Shown here: positions 16,286 through 25,039 of the stretch, in pieces
Numbering within the stretch: position 1 is the stretch's first letter
Layout of the letters: every line of letters starts with the position of its first letter
Origin: Oscillospiraceae bacterium
GTDB lineage: Bacteria > Bacillota > Clostridia > Oscillospirales > Oscillospiraceae
Assembly: GCA_017458065.1 (NCBI GenBank)
Contig: JAFTGD010000043.1
Coordinates: 186,001-250,000 of the forward strand
Direction of reading: 5' to 3'
DNA: 64,000 nt
Notes under the pieces: model-generated
What the model was told of the DNA's origin: nothing
The model's database searches: none
What the model saw: the letters and a program-made list of their open reading frames with translations, nothing else
Translations under genes and position numbers: made by a program

Positions 16286-17818
16286 ATGGAGAACAATCGC
16301 AGTTCCTGGGGCAGCAACTTAGGCTTCCTGCTTGCTGCCATCGGTTCCGCTGTCGGTCTCGGCAACATCTGGGGCTTCCCCTACAAGATGGGCAAGAGCG
16401 GCGGCTTCACCTTCCTGATCGTATACCTGTTCCTCGCCGTCTTCGTCGGCATGATCATCATGGTCTCGGAGCTCGCTGTCGGCCGTAAGACCAAGCTCAG
16501 CCCGATTGACGCCTACCAGAAAGTATCGCAGAAGTTCTCATGGATTGGCTGGCTTGCCACAATCGCCCCGTTCTTTATCATGAGCTTCTACACCGTCCTC
16601 GGCGGCTACTGCCTGCAGTATATCGCCCTGAACATGACGAAGCTGAGCTTCGGCAACGCGGCGGTTCCCCTGTCCGGCGGCGAGTCTTTCGGCGCGATGC
16701 TGACCACCCCGCTCGGCTGCGTGGTGTTCACAATCCTGTTCATCATCATCTGCATGGTCATCGTGCAGGGCGGCGTCTCCGGCGGTATCGAGAAGTTCAA
16801 CAAAGTCGGTATGCCGGCGCTGTTTGTGATGCTGCTCATCATCATTGTCCGCTCCCTGACCCTTCCCAACGCCGTGGAAGGCCTGAAGTTCATGTTCGTC
16901 CCCGGATACGCTGTGAAGGCCGGATTCATTGAGAAATCACCGGACCTGATCACCGTTCTCGGCACAGCCGGCGGCCAAATGTTCTTCTCCCTGTCCCTGG
17001 CCATGGGCGCCATCCTGACCTATGGCTCTTATCTGGCCAAGGAAGAGAACCTTGTTAAGAACTCCGTCATCATCGTCATCTCCGATACCCTGATCGCGCT
17101 GATGGCCGGTATCGCCGTCATCCCTGCTGCTGTCGCCAATGGCATTGCCAACGGCACTCCGGTTGGCCAGATCAAGCTGAGCGGCCCGAACCTCCTGTTC
17201 GTCACTCTGCAGGACGTGTTCTCCAACATGGGCAGCCTCGGACCCCTTTTCGGCGTTATCTTCTATGCGCTGGTTCTGATTGCGGCCATTTCCTCCGCCA
17301 TCTCCCTGATGGAGACCATTGCCGCCCACTGGATCGACAAGGATCTCGCCAAGGGCGAGACCGACACCCGTCAGCGCAACGTGCTGATCGTCTCCCTGCT
17401 CATCCTCCTCGAGGCGGTTGTCGTCGCGGCCGACGGTCTGGGCTCCAACTTCAGCCCGGCCAGCCTGCTCGGCATCAAGACGGTCCCGACCTTCCTGGAT
17501 TGCTTCCTCGACTTCATGGACTGCTGGTCTGAAGGTATCGCGATGCCTCTCGGCGCCATGCTGATGGCCCTGATGATCGGCTGGGAGAAGAGCCCCGACC
17601 TGGTCCTCGACGAAGTTGCCAACGGCGATCCTTCCCAGGGCTTCAAGTCCTTCTACAAGATCTGCGTGAAGTTTGTCGTGCCCATCGTGATGGCCTTTGT
17701 TCTGGCCGGTCAGATGATCGACTTCTTCGGCGGCAGCCAGGTCATCTGGTACGTCGTCGCTGTTGCGGCGCTGGTGGTCTTCTGGATCATCGCTGCAGGC
17801 GGCAAGAAAGAAGCGTAA
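16286..17818 (+). CDS. Sodium-dependent transporter, NSS/SNF family
   Basis: A 510-residue multi-pass symporter of the neurotransmitter:sodium symporter (SNF) family, which in bacteria takes up amino acids such as tryptophan, tyrosine or leucine with Na+. The diagnostic first helix is present: WGSNLGFLLAAIGSAVGLGNIWGFPYKMG, with its sodium-binding AxGxAVGLGNxWxFP core. The helix 6 region (MFFSLSLAMGAILTYGSYL) is also typical. Start ATG 16286 follows aaagaggagaaaact. The divergent LysR gene likely regulates it. A strong terminator follows, so the transcript is monocistronic. Confidence 0.93.
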   Translation: MENNRSSWGSNLGFLLAAIGSAVGLGNIWGFPYKMGKSGGFTFLIVYLFLAVFVGMIIMVSELAVGRKTKLSPIDAYQKVSQKFSWIGWLATIAPFFIMSFYTVLGGYCLQYIALNMTKLSFGNAAVPLSGGESFGAMLTTPLGCVVFTILFIIICMVIVQGGVSGGIEKFNKVGMPALFVMLLIIIVRSLTLPNAVEGLKFMFVPGYAVKAGFIEKSPDLITVLGTAGGQMFFSLSLAMGAILTYGSYLAKEENLVKNSVIIVISDTLIALMAGIAVIPAAVANGIANGTPVGQIKLSGPNLLFVTLQDVFSNMGSLGPLFGVIFYALVLIAAISSAISLMETIAAHWIDKDLAKGETDTRQRNVLIVSLLILLEAVVVAADGLGSNFSPASLLGIKTVPTFLDCFLDFMDCWSEGIAMPLGAMLMALMIGWEKSPDLVLDEVANGDPSQGFKSFYKICVKFVVPIVMAFVLAGQMIDFFGGSQVIWYVVAVAALVVFWIIAAGGKKEA

Positions 17819-17855
17819 ATCCTTTCAAGATGCGTCATATACATCCCTGAGAGGG

Positions 17856-17885
17856 CGCCCGCGGTCTTCGGACCGCGGGCGTTTT
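17856..17885 (+). terminator. Terminator of the NSS transporter gene
   Basis: An 11-bp GC-rich stem (17856-17866 with 17871-17881) closed by the very stable tetraloop TTCG and followed by TTTT. Confidence 0.92.
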
Positions 17886-17899
17886 CTATCGTTTGACGC

Positions 17900-18171
17900 T
17901 TGTGATGGGAAGAAAAGAATGATATACTGATAATAGTTCCCCATGAAAAAGTAGACAAAGTCTTCTTTTCATCGCGTGTTAGCGCGTCGGGAACTGCATG
18001 AGACGACTTCTGCGCCTTTCGCGCAGAAGGGCGATGCGTCAAGCAGCGCCTTTTCGATAAAAAAGGTCTGCTTTTTATTGAAAAACAGTATGAGAACGGA
18101 TAACAGTATTTCCGTCTGGCACAGATCGGCAGAGTGGGCGGACGCAGCAACAAACAGCAGGAGGAACGGCA
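17900..18171 (+). promoter_or_regulatory. Promoter and structured leader of the PAS/PP2C pair
   Basis: TTGTGA (17900-17905) and TATACT (17923-17928), 17 bases apart, precede the PAS gene by about 240 bases. The leader holds a 9-bp hairpin (cttctgcgc at 18007-18015 with 18021-18029) and further A/T-rich stretches but no open frame of note. Leader function, if any, is unknown. Confidence 0.5.
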
Positions 18172-18687
18172 GTGGAACGGACAGAAAACTGGAACGAGGA
18201 TACGCTCTTCGACCTGATTCCGGAAGGGATCCTTGCGGTTGATCGCGATCTTGTGATCAGAAGGATCAACCGAAGCGCTAGGCAGCTCCTCGGAATCCGG
18301 GAGGAAACGGTATGCGAGGGAAAAGCAGTCAAGGGCGTCATGGATGAGAGCGGCTTCTGCAGGCTGCGCAACGGAAGACAGCAGTTCTCCGACTGCATGT
18401 TGCTTCCGGAGAAAAACCGATGGATCGAGCGCTCATTTCTGTGCGATCGGGAACGGACGATTCTGCTCTGCGTGATGCAGGACGTGACCCGGCAGCGGGT
18501 ACAAGAAGAGCAGCTCCGGAAAAACTTGGAACACGCGCTGGAGCTTGCCGATGCCCTTAACGAGGAACACCTTCGTACGGTTCATGATGTCGCAAGTCTT
18601 CTCGGCGAGAATGCCGCCGAAACCCAGATCGTCCTCCGCGGCCTGAAGGAAGCGCTCTGTCCGCCAGAGAGGAAGGAAAATGGCTGA
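18172..18687 (+). CDS. Stand-alone PAS-domain protein, paralog of the HydS C-terminus
   Basis: A 171-residue protein. Residues ~10-110 form a PAS domain (LFDLIPEGILAVDRDLVIRR, and the closing ERTILLCVMQDVTRQR). Residues ~110-165 are a helical tail ending in VASLLGENAAETQIVLRGL. The same arrangement, PAS then helix with IASLLGETTAETKMTLTRL, closes the sensory hydrogenase encoded at 22561-24546, so the two are paralogs in this part. Here no Fe-S or hydrogenase domain precedes the PAS. The start is GTG 18172 behind aggaggaac. The phosphatase gene overlaps its end by 8 bases. It is probably a cytoplasmic sensor or adaptor that hands its signal to that phosphatase; the PAS ligand is unknown. Confidence 0.75.
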   Translation: MERTENWNEDTLFDLIPEGILAVDRDLVIRRINRSARQLLGIREETVCEGKAVKGVMDESGFCRLRNGRQQFSDCMLLPEKNRWIERSFLCDRERTILLCVMQDVTRQRVQEEQLRKNLEHALELADALNEEHLRTVHDVASLLGENAAETQIVLRGLKEALCPPERKENG

Positions 18688-19753
18688 CAGGAGAGAACTG
18701 GAGCAGAACCTCTGCTGGGAGATCGGCATCGTACAGCAGCCGAAGAACGGAGAGATCATCTGCGGGGACACCGTCTCTGTGACGCAGAATCGGGACCAGG
18801 TGCGGATCGTCCTGTCCGACGGCCTCGGCTCCGGGGTCCAGGCGAACATTGCCTCGACTCTTACAGCGTCTCTGATCTCTTCCCTGACGCAGAACGCTTT
18901 CCCCATAGAGGACTGTATCCGAGCAGTCGAGGCGGTACTACCGGTGACGAGAAAGCACGGCCTGGCCTATGCGACCTTCTCCCTTGCCGAGACCAGTGGG
19001 AGAGAAGTGCATCTGATCCAGTTTGACAATCCGCCTGCAGTGTTTTTGCGGGACGGCGTTTCCCTGGTCTATCCCGGTGAGGCCTTCACGGTCGGGGAGA
19101 AGACGCTGCTCGAGAGTACACTCACGATGAAGAGCGGCGATATGCTGGTTCTCTTCAGCGACGGCATCTCAGAGGCGGGCCGGGGCGTCACAACTTATTC
19201 CGGGTGGAACCGGAGAGAGATGGAAGACTATCTGCTCCGCAGCGTGGGGCCGGACGATCATGCGCGTCAGGTCGCTGCCGGGATCGTCTCGGCGGCGCAG
19301 GCACTGGATCTCTACGAATTCCATGACGATACGACGGTCATCGTCCTCCGTCTGCGGGAGCGTCTGACCGTGAACCTCCAGATTGACCCGCTGGACGACA
19401 TTCAGTCGATAGATGACGTTGTTATGTCGACCGATACTGTCCCGGAAGAGATCAATGCATCTGTCCAGGGCGGGCAGGAACTGCAGAGACTGGTCGATCA
19501 GCTCGAGCGCTATCTCAGGAATGGGATGATGAGCCTCGGGATCAAGCAGGAGGCGGACGGCACATCAGAACTGGCAGATCTGTTGGCCGAGCAGGCGAGC
19601 GATGTGAATATCCTGTTCCGATCCGGTACCGAAAGCGACCGTCCGCAGACCCCGAATCACATCCGAGGCGGCTGCTTGATTCCAGAAGCAGTTCTGCAGC
19701 TGCAGCAGCTGCTGACCGATGCGGGGAAAGCTGTCACGCTCTGCGTATGTTGA
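18680..19753 (+). CDS. SpoIIE/PP2C-type serine/threonine phosphatase
   Basis: A 357-residue phosphatase. The N-terminal PP2C/SpoIIE domain (~15-230) shows the metal-binding segments VLSDGLGSGVQANIAS, GDMLVLFSDGISEAG and FHDDTTVIVLRL, with the aspartates in place. The last ~120 residues form an extra region (from LQIDPLDDIQSIDD) with a leucine-rich helix. It overlaps the PAS gene, so the proteins are made together. It is a paralog of the phosphatase at 21383-22564 that overlaps the sensory hydrogenase gene in the same way. In known group C hydrogenase loci such phosphatases are proposed as the output of H2 sensing; the target protein is not in this window as far as I can tell. Confidence 0.85.
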   Translation: MADRRELEQNLCWEIGIVQQPKNGEIICGDTVSVTQNRDQVRIVLSDGLGSGVQANIASTLTASLISSLTQNAFPIEDCIRAVEAVLPVTRKHGLAYATFSLAETSGREVHLIQFDNPPAVFLRDGVSLVYPGEAFTVGEKTLLESTLTMKSGDMLVLFSDGISEAGRGVTTYSGWNRREMEDYLLRSVGPDDHARQVAAGIVSAAQALDLYEFHDDTTVIVLRLRERLTVNLQIDPLDDIQSIDDVVMSTDTVPEEINASVQGGQELQRLVDQLERYLRNGMMSLGIKQEADGTSELADLLAEQASDVNILFRSGTESDRPQTPNHIRGGCLIPEAVLQLQQLLTDAGKAVTLCVC

Positions 19754-19794
19754 GAAAAACAGACAGAAACGCAGTGAAAAAACAATAGTGGTAC

Positions 19795-19826
19795 AAAAAA
19801 TATCCGGAGCTTTACGGCTCCGGATA
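19795..19826 (-). terminator. Terminator between the convergent hydrogen-sensor operons
   Basis: A 10-bp stem (tatccggagc at 19801-19810 with 19817-19826) and 6-base loop. On the minus strand it is followed by TTTTTTGT, so it ends the hydrogenase operon; for the opposite strand there is no T-run. Confidence 0.8.
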
Positions 19827-19847
19827 TCGCTCTATCATGGAATTTGC

Positions 19848-21317
19848 TCAGTCGCGGTGCATGGGAACCTGTTCCACATTCATGATGCGCAGGTTCTCGT
19901 GAACGCCACGGTCGTCAGCACGGGCGATCATGGCATCGCGGTCTTTTTTCAACTCGTTCAGGGCTTTTTGCCTTGACGGACCGCTGACGCATCCGCCCTC
20001 GCAGACCATGCCCTCCATGAAGCTCTCAGGCAGCCGCCCGAGCTTCATCAGGGTGAGAGCATTCTTGCATTCGAGTGCGCCGTTGCATACCTTGACGGAG
20101 ATACCGGAGGCGTCGATATCCTGCTCCTTCAGGCACTGCATGACAGCGGCAGTGACGCCGGCACTGTTGCCAAAGCGTTTTCCGTAGGTCGAGCCCTGCT
20201 GGGAGTAGCTCTCCGCAGGCTCCAGCTCGATGTCCTTCCCGCGCAGCATCTCAACTGCTTCGTCGAAGGTGAGCACATAGTCCGCGTTTCCGCTGATGGT
20301 GATGTCCAGAGCCTCGCTCTTCTTCGCCTGGCAGGGGCCGATGAACACGGTGACGGCGTCCGGTTCCTGTTCCTTGATCATGCGAGAGACGGCGCACATG
20401 GGGCTCACCGTGGTGGAAATGTTTCCGTTCAGCGTCGGGAAGTGCTTGCGGATCATGTTCACAAAGGCGGGGCAGCAGGATGTGGTTTTCTTCTCCCCCT
20501 GGGCATATGCCTCGGCCCATTCGTCCGCCTCCGCCGCCGCGGTCAGGTCTCCGCCGAGCGAGACCTCAATCATGTCGGCAAAGCCGGCTTTCTTCAGTGC
20601 AGTTCGCCAGGAGTCAGGGGTAATATCAGGGCCGAACTGGCCTTCCACGGCGGGGGCAACCATGGCATAGACCTTACGCCCGGCGCGGATCATATGAATG
20701 ACATCTACCAGGAAGGTCTTTGCGCCCAACGCGCCGAAGGGACAGGCGTGGATGCAGTGGCCGCACTGGATGCACTTGGTCTCGTCGATCTGGCAGAGAC
20801 CGGTCGTCTCATCCATGGTGATCGCACCGACCGGGCAGGCCTGCTTGCAGGGGCGGACCTGGTGGACGATGACCTGGTAGGGGCAGTTCTTGGCGCACAT
20901 GCCGCATTCACGGCATTTCTGGGGATCAATGTGAGCACGGATCCGTCCATGATCACGCACGATCGAGACGGCGCCGAAACGGCAGGATTCATAACAGGCA
21001 TGACCGAGACAGCCATGACAGTTATCCGTCACGGAATAGGATGAGATCGCACAGTCGTCGCAGGCTGCGGGTATCACCTGAACGATGTTCGCGGTGTCGG
21101 TCTTCGCGGGACAAAGACCGCGAGCCAGACGAACACGCTGGCGGATAATCTCGCGCTCGCGGTAGATGCAGCAGCGGAACTGGGGAAGCGGACCCGGAAT
21201 GATCTCCTCCGGAAGCAGTTCCTTCTTGCTCTCCAGCTCCCCGTTCCAGGTGAGCTTAGCAACCTCACGGAAAATTCTCTTGGTGATATCACTGGTGGTT
21301 CTGTCGTTTGTTACCAT
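19848..21317 (-). CDS. [FeFe] hydrogenase, group B type
   Basis: A 489-residue iron hydrogenase. The N-terminal half has several Fe-S motifs: an irregular set (CDDCAISSYSVTDNCHGC, then CYESCRFGAV), CRECGMCAKNCPYQV, CKQACPVGAI and CIQCGHCIHACPFGAL. The H-cluster motifs follow: TSCCPAF (L1, near 279), FIGPCQAKKSE (L2, near 325) and EGMVCEGGCVSGP (L3, near 440). The departures from the textbook L1/L2/L3 of group A (W after TSCCP, M before PC) match the group B enzymes of anaerobic Firmicutes, whose physiological direction is uncertain. It is the last gene of the operon with the sensory hydrogenase and its phosphatase. No electron-bifurcating partner subunits (HydB/HydC of group A) are present, so a ferredoxin partner is assumed. 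Confidence 0.9.
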   Translation of the reverse strand: MVTNDRTTSDITKRIFREVAKLTWNGELESKKELLPEEIIPGPLPQFRCCIYREREIIRQRVRLARGLCPAKTDTANIVQVIPAACDDCAISSYSVTDNCHGCLGHACYESCRFGAVSIVRDHGRIRAHIDPQKCRECGMCAKNCPYQVIVHQVRPCKQACPVGAITMDETTGLCQIDETKCIQCGHCIHACPFGALGAKTFLVDVIHMIRAGRKVYAMVAPAVEGQFGPDITPDSWRTALKKAGFADMIEVSLGGDLTAAAEADEWAEAYAQGEKKTTSCCPAFVNMIRKHFPTLNGNISTTVSPMCAVSRMIKEQEPDAVTVFIGPCQAKKSEALDITISGNADYVLTFDEAVEMLRGKDIELEPAESYSQQGSTYGKRFGNSAGVTAAVMQCLKEQDIDASGISVKVCNGALECKNALTLMKLGRLPESFMEGMVCEGGCVSGPSRQKALNELKKDRDAMIARADDRGVHENLRIMNVEQVPMHRD

Positions 21318-21382
21318 ACTTTCTTCCTCTGCAGTCAGTAAAATAGAATCGTATCAATCCAGATCGGATCAAAGCGTTTTGC

Positions 21383-22564
21383 TTAAAAATATTCCTGCTC
21401 CACCTGCTTCCCAACAGCGGCTAAGGCTTCGGAAAGCTGCTTGGTCAGGTTCATGCGAAGTCCGAGTTCCAAGGGGAGATCGGGGTTCTGGTAAGCTGCG
21501 TTAACGGCGGTGCCGACAAAGAGGCGCACCTCGGTGCTGCCCTCGATAATCATCCGGGCGACCTTTGCGGCGGGATTCTGTTCATCCAGACGCCGGAAGA
21601 AGGCCTCATCCACATGATCGGGCTGGGCATATTCTTTCAGAATCTGGATCACACGGGCCAGGGTCAGAACACCCTCCGTGACCAGGTCGATGCCGTCGAT
21701 GTGGCCTTCGGGCGGGAGGTCCGAGTTGTCGTAGTCCATCGAGACCCGCATGGGACGGTTCAGGACTCTGGAGACAATCGAGGCGCTGGTCCCTCCGCTG
21801 ACGATGCGCTTGACGGAGCGGTCGCCGCTCATAAAGGCCTGTACCATCCGAAGGTCGTCTTTCTGGTCCCTGGCGGGGCCGGTCATCAGATGCAGTGTCT
21901 TGCGCCCCGTCACATGGACGCAGGCAACCGTGGTGTCGTCACCGGGCTGGCCGTCGTACAGATCGTTGCAGGTCTCACAGATCCGTGTCGCTTCGCGCAT
22001 CGGAGACTGCCCGGCCTTATGCCCGCGCAGGGCAAAATCCGCGATATCCTCCCAGGGCCAGCCGAAGCTCATCAGCCTGCCGAGACCGGCGTGGATCGTG
22101 CCGTCGCTCATGATGAGGAAGGAATCTCCAATTTGCGCTGTGAAGCGGAAGGTGTTGATCTGCTTGCCCGAAATCACTTGGATATTCTCGGGTATCCGGA
22201 CCAGACTATCGTCCCGGATGAAGATACATCCGGGGTTTTCATATTCATAGAGAATGCCTCTGCCGTCGTGGAAAATCTGCAGAACGGTGAAGGTCGAATA
22301 CGAAGCGCCGGTCCTCGGGTCTGCGGGCAGAGTATCGACGACAGTTTCCACGCATTCTTCCAGGGTGGCTCCCTCCAGCAGCATCTTGCCGAAGATCTGG
22401 CTTGTGAGGGTCGAGAGCATGTTGGCGCGAACCCCGCTGCCCATTCCATCCGCCAGAACGAGAATGTCGGAGTCGCTGCGGTGAACCATCTGGACCCGAT
22501 CGCCACAGAGAATTTCACCGACATGGTTCAGGCTTTTGCTGGCCATTTCTGTCGTGATGTTCAT
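21383..22564 (-). CDS. SpoIIE/PP2C-type phosphatase of the sensory hydrogenase operon
   Basis: A 393-residue protein. The PP2C/SpoIIE core shows LVLADGMGSGVRANMLSTL near residue 35, IGDSFLIMSDGTIHAGLG near 150 and PGDDTTVACVHV near 215. A C-terminal region of about 150 residues follows, including KRIVSGGTSASIVSRVL and a long helix. Its ATG overlaps the TGA of the sensory hydrogenase gene (ATGA), so synthesis is coupled. In the family model the PAS-linked hydrogenase senses H2 and controls the phosphatase, which then acts on an unknown phosphoprotein. The next gene downstream is the group B hydrogenase, 65 bases away. Confidence 0.87.
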   Translation of the reverse strand: MNITTEMASKSLNHVGEILCGDRVQMVHRSDSDILVLADGMGSGVRANMLSTLTSQIFGKMLLEGATLEECVETVVDTLPADPRTGASYSTFTVLQIFHDGRGILYEYENPGCIFIRDDSLVRIPENIQVISGKQINTFRFTAQIGDSFLIMSDGTIHAGLGRLMSFGWPWEDIADFALRGHKAGQSPMREATRICETCNDLYDGQPGDDTTVACVHVTGRKTLHLMTGPARDQKDDLRMVQAFMSGDRSVKRIVSGGTSASIVSRVLNRPMRVSMDYDNSDLPPEGHIDGIDLVTEGVLTLARVIQILKEYAQPDHVDEAFFRRLDEQNPAAKVARMIIEGSTEVRLFVGTAVNAAYQNPDLPLELGLRMNLTKQLSEALAAVGKQVEQEYF

Positions 22565-24546
22565 GGCTTGTCAGAAGAGTGCTCCACCGTACCGGCAGAC
22601 GCGGACGGAACCGCTTCGGACGCCGGGGAGGCGTGGGGCCTGGCATACTGGGTGTTGATCCGAAGCTTCGGCTTCCCGGCAGGAGGAGCAATGGGCAAAT
22701 CAAGATCCGGGAAATCCACACCGGCACTGGCAGAAGGAGCGGAAGGGGCGGAAGGGGCGTTCCTCTGCTGCGGGACATTGTCGCCTGCGGCATGGGACAG
22801 CATTTCTGCGGAAGCTTCGACGGCGTCTCCCTCTTCCTGGATCGCATGGGTCAGCCTGGTGAGGGTCATCTTGGTCTCAGCGGTGGTTTCACCCAGCAGA
22901 CTCGCAATCTTCTGGGCGGTGAACATCTGATTGCGGATGACGTTCTGTGCCATCTCGATGGTGGCGTTTCGAGTGGCCTGCTCCTGCTGGATGCGCTTTT
23001 CCTGAGCGGTGATATCGATAAAGGTCATCAAGGTGCTGTCCTGCCTGGGAATATAGACGATGTTCTGCAGGGTCCAGCGATCATACTCCGGATAATAGAC
23101 CTTCTTGCCGTAGATGTTGTGGTGGGTACTCTGAACGGTTTCACAATCCACAGGATCGATCAGCTCCGAAAGTCGGCGCTTCAGGGCGTGCTCACGGCTG
23201 ACGCCGAAAAAGCGTTCACCGACCGATGCGTATTCCAGAATGTTCTGAGAAGCGTCGGCAATGATGATCGCATTCGGACTCTCGTCGAGAATCAGGTTCG
23301 CCATCGACTCCGCCTGGGCGGTCAGATAGGGGATGCACATCTCGAGCTCCGCTTTTCCCTGATACACGGCGATGGCCTTCTCACGGCAGCTTGCATAACC
23401 GCAGGCACCGCAGTTGAGCTCGTCCTCCGGACCGTGTTTGCCGGTTTTGACAAGGATCTCCCGAATCTCCTCTTCCGTCGGAAGCTTCTCGTCGAGAGAG
23501 CGATCTTCAAACTGCTTCTGGAGATCAATCCCGTCTGTCCTGCGTCGGATCACCTTCTCCGCTACGGAGACCGGCTGAATCGCTTCCTGCATATCAAGCT
23601 TGATCTTATAGGGATAGACGCCCTTCTGTGTGACGGCAGGGCCCTTGATGCAGGCGTTTTCACAGCTGTTCATCTCAATCACACATCTGTGAACAGAGCC
23701 GGCTTCAATATCCCGGCAGAGTTCGATGCAGCTGGAAAGACCGTGAACGGCGAACTGCCGGTAGTGATGGGATGTGGATTCCTCCTGCAGGCCTGCGCGC
23801 ACGGAGGCGAGAACACCGCCGGTGACCGGATAGAGCCGGTTTACTGCAGGATCGAAGGGGAAGGGGTCGTTCTCACATTCGTCGATCCGGATGTCCTCTT
23901 CCAGAAGCCAATGCCGCAGCTCGTCAAAGCTGATGACGGCGTCCACTGCGTCTGCGTGACGGGGATCCCTGGCTTCCTTGCGCTTGGCGATGCAGGGACC
24001 GATGAAAACGACGCGGGTATTGATGCCCAGCGTCTTCTTGATCATGCGCCCGGAAGCGATCATCGGAGAGACCACGGGAGTAAGCAAAGGGACCAGTGCG
24101 GGAAAATACATCTCGATCATGTCGTTGATGACTGGACAGCATGTCGTGATGATGTTGTCCATCCGGGCTTCTTCAATCAGCTGAAGATATTCCGCAGTCA
24201 CGGCAGCGGCGCCCTCCGCCGTCTCAAAGACATCGATGAAGCCGAGTTTGCGCAGCGCAGCACGGACCTGCCCGATCTCCCGGAATTCCAGAAGACCGAC
24301 ATAGGACGGCGCGAGCTGTACAGCGACCCGTTCACCGCGCTGTATCATCGCTTTCACCTGCGTCAGCTCGCTCGTCAGGGTCTTTGCCTCTTGGGGACAG
24401 ACCGCGAGACAGCGTCCGCAGAGAACGCAGTGATCCTCCATGATGACGGCGCGACCGCCGCTCACGGAGATCGCCTTGATCTCACAGTTCCTGACGCATT
24501 TGTAGCAGTGTCGGCAGCGAGTGGAGTTGAAACGAATAATCTGCAT
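22561..24546 (-). CDS. hydS: PAS-containing sensory [FeFe] hydrogenase (group C, HydS-like)
   Basis: A 661-residue modular protein. The order is: a two-cluster ferredoxin domain (CRHCYKCVRNC and CVLCGRCLAVCPQEA, residues ~12-55); the H-cluster domain with L1 TTCCPVI (~134), L2 FIGPCIAKRKEA (~180) and L3 EMNSCENACIKGPA (~290); a 4Fe-4S domain with CGACGYASC (~378); a PAS domain (~410-515, ILDESPNAIIIADASQNILE); a helical output segment ending IASLLGETTAETKM; and a ~90-residue disordered Ala/Pro/Ser tail. Hydrogenases of this architecture (group C) are thought to be H2 sensors that regulate catalytic hydrogenases, as proposed in Ruminococcus and Clostridium. It is transcribed with the 2Fe-2S protein upstream and the phosphatase downstream. 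Confidence 0.92.
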   Translation of the reverse strand: MQIIRFNSTRCRHCYKCVRNCEIKAISVSGGRAVIMEDHCVLCGRCLAVCPQEAKTLTSELTQVKAMIQRGERVAVQLAPSYVGLLEFREIGQVRAALRKLGFIDVFETAEGAAAVTAEYLQLIEEARMDNIITTCCPVINDMIEMYFPALVPLLTPVVSPMIASGRMIKKTLGINTRVVFIGPCIAKRKEARDPRHADAVDAVISFDELRHWLLEEDIRIDECENDPFPFDPAVNRLYPVTGGVLASVRAGLQEESTSHHYRQFAVHGLSSCIELCRDIEAGSVHRCVIEMNSCENACIKGPAVTQKGVYPYKIKLDMQEAIQPVSVAEKVIRRRTDGIDLQKQFEDRSLDEKLPTEEEIREILVKTGKHGPEDELNCGACGYASCREKAIAVYQGKAELEMCIPYLTAQAESMANLILDESPNAIIIADASQNILEYASVGERFFGVSREHALKRRLSELIDPVDCETVQSTHHNIYGKKVYYPEYDRWTLQNIVYIPRQDSTLMTFIDITAQEKRIQQEQATRNATIEMAQNVIRNQMFTAQKIASLLGETTAETKMTLTRLTHAIQEEGDAVEASAEMLSHAAGDNVPQQRNAPSAPSAPSASAGVDFPDLDLPIAPPAGKPKLRINTQYARPHASPASEAVPSASAGTVEHSSDKP

Positions 24547-24565
24547 CTTGTAACTCAGAGATGCG

Positions 24566-24820
24566 TCAGCTCACGCGGGAGAGAATCTCATTATTGAAGA
24601 ATTCCTCGGTGGTCTCGGGACGAACGGAATACACCGTGTCATCAATGACCACGCAGACGGCGTACTGACAGTTCCCGGTACAGAAAGAGCCGTTCAACAG
24701 AACCTGGCCTTCCAGTTGATGGGCTTTCACAAGCTCTTTGAGCTTTGCGACTACTTCGCGGGAGCCCTTCATGTGGCATGCGCTTCCAACGCAGATCGAT
24801 ACATTAACCATCTCAACCAT
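24566..24820 (-). CDS. Thioredoxin-like [2Fe-2S] ferredoxin (NuoE/HydC-like)
   Basis: An 84-residue protein with the thioredoxin-fold 2Fe-2S pattern: C-x4-C in CVGSACHMKG near residue 11 and C-x3-C in CTGNCQ near residue 47. It corresponds to the C-terminal half of NuoE-type subunits. The first codon may be M1 (24820) or M5 (24808, beginning MVNVSICVGSACH); the latter matches the family better. It is the first gene of the sensory hydrogenase operon, 19 bases before it, and probably passes electrons to one of the two hydrogenases. Confidence 0.88.
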   Translation of the reverse strand: MVEMVNVSICVGSACHMKGSREVVAKLKELVKAHQLEGQVLLNGSFCTGNCQYAVCVVIDDTVYSVRPETTEEFFNNEILSRVS

Positions 24821-24854
24821 CCTTCCATTTGTTACTGGTATTTAAAAACAACTT

Positions 24855-24883
24855 ATTATACGCTTCCGGCTTTTCTCCGTCAA
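24855..24883 (-). promoter_or_regulatory. Promoter of the sensory hydrogenase operon
   Basis: On the minus strand TTGACG (24878-24883) and TATAAT (24855-24860) are 17 bases apart, about 35-50 bases before the first gene. The near-consensus boxes suggest good basal expression. Confidence 0.8.
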
Positions 24884-24954
24884 GAACGTTTCCTGCCAGT
24901 GCTGTCATAACCGGCGCAACCGGGATGGGAAAGAAATCCAAAACAGGATCATGC

Positions 24955-24983
24955 TTGTAAAACCGGGAATCCTGTTATATAGT
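24955..24983 (+). promoter_or_regulatory. Promoter of hypF
   Basis: TTGTAA (24955-24960) and TATAGT (24978-24983) with a 17-base spacer, about 55 bases before the hypF start. It is divergent to the hydrogenase operon promoter with under 100 bases between them, so one regulator could serve both. Confidence 0.7.
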
Positions 24984-25039
24984 AAGGCCAGATGCACGCG
25001 GAGACATCGGACGTGCACCCATCGCGGAGGAAAAGGAAT

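Noticed and set aside
18172..18687. A truncated sensory hydrogenase pseudogene
   Set aside because: The reading frame starts cleanly with a good ribosome binding site, the PAS domain is complete, and it overlaps a phosphatase gene, so it is treated as a functional gene.
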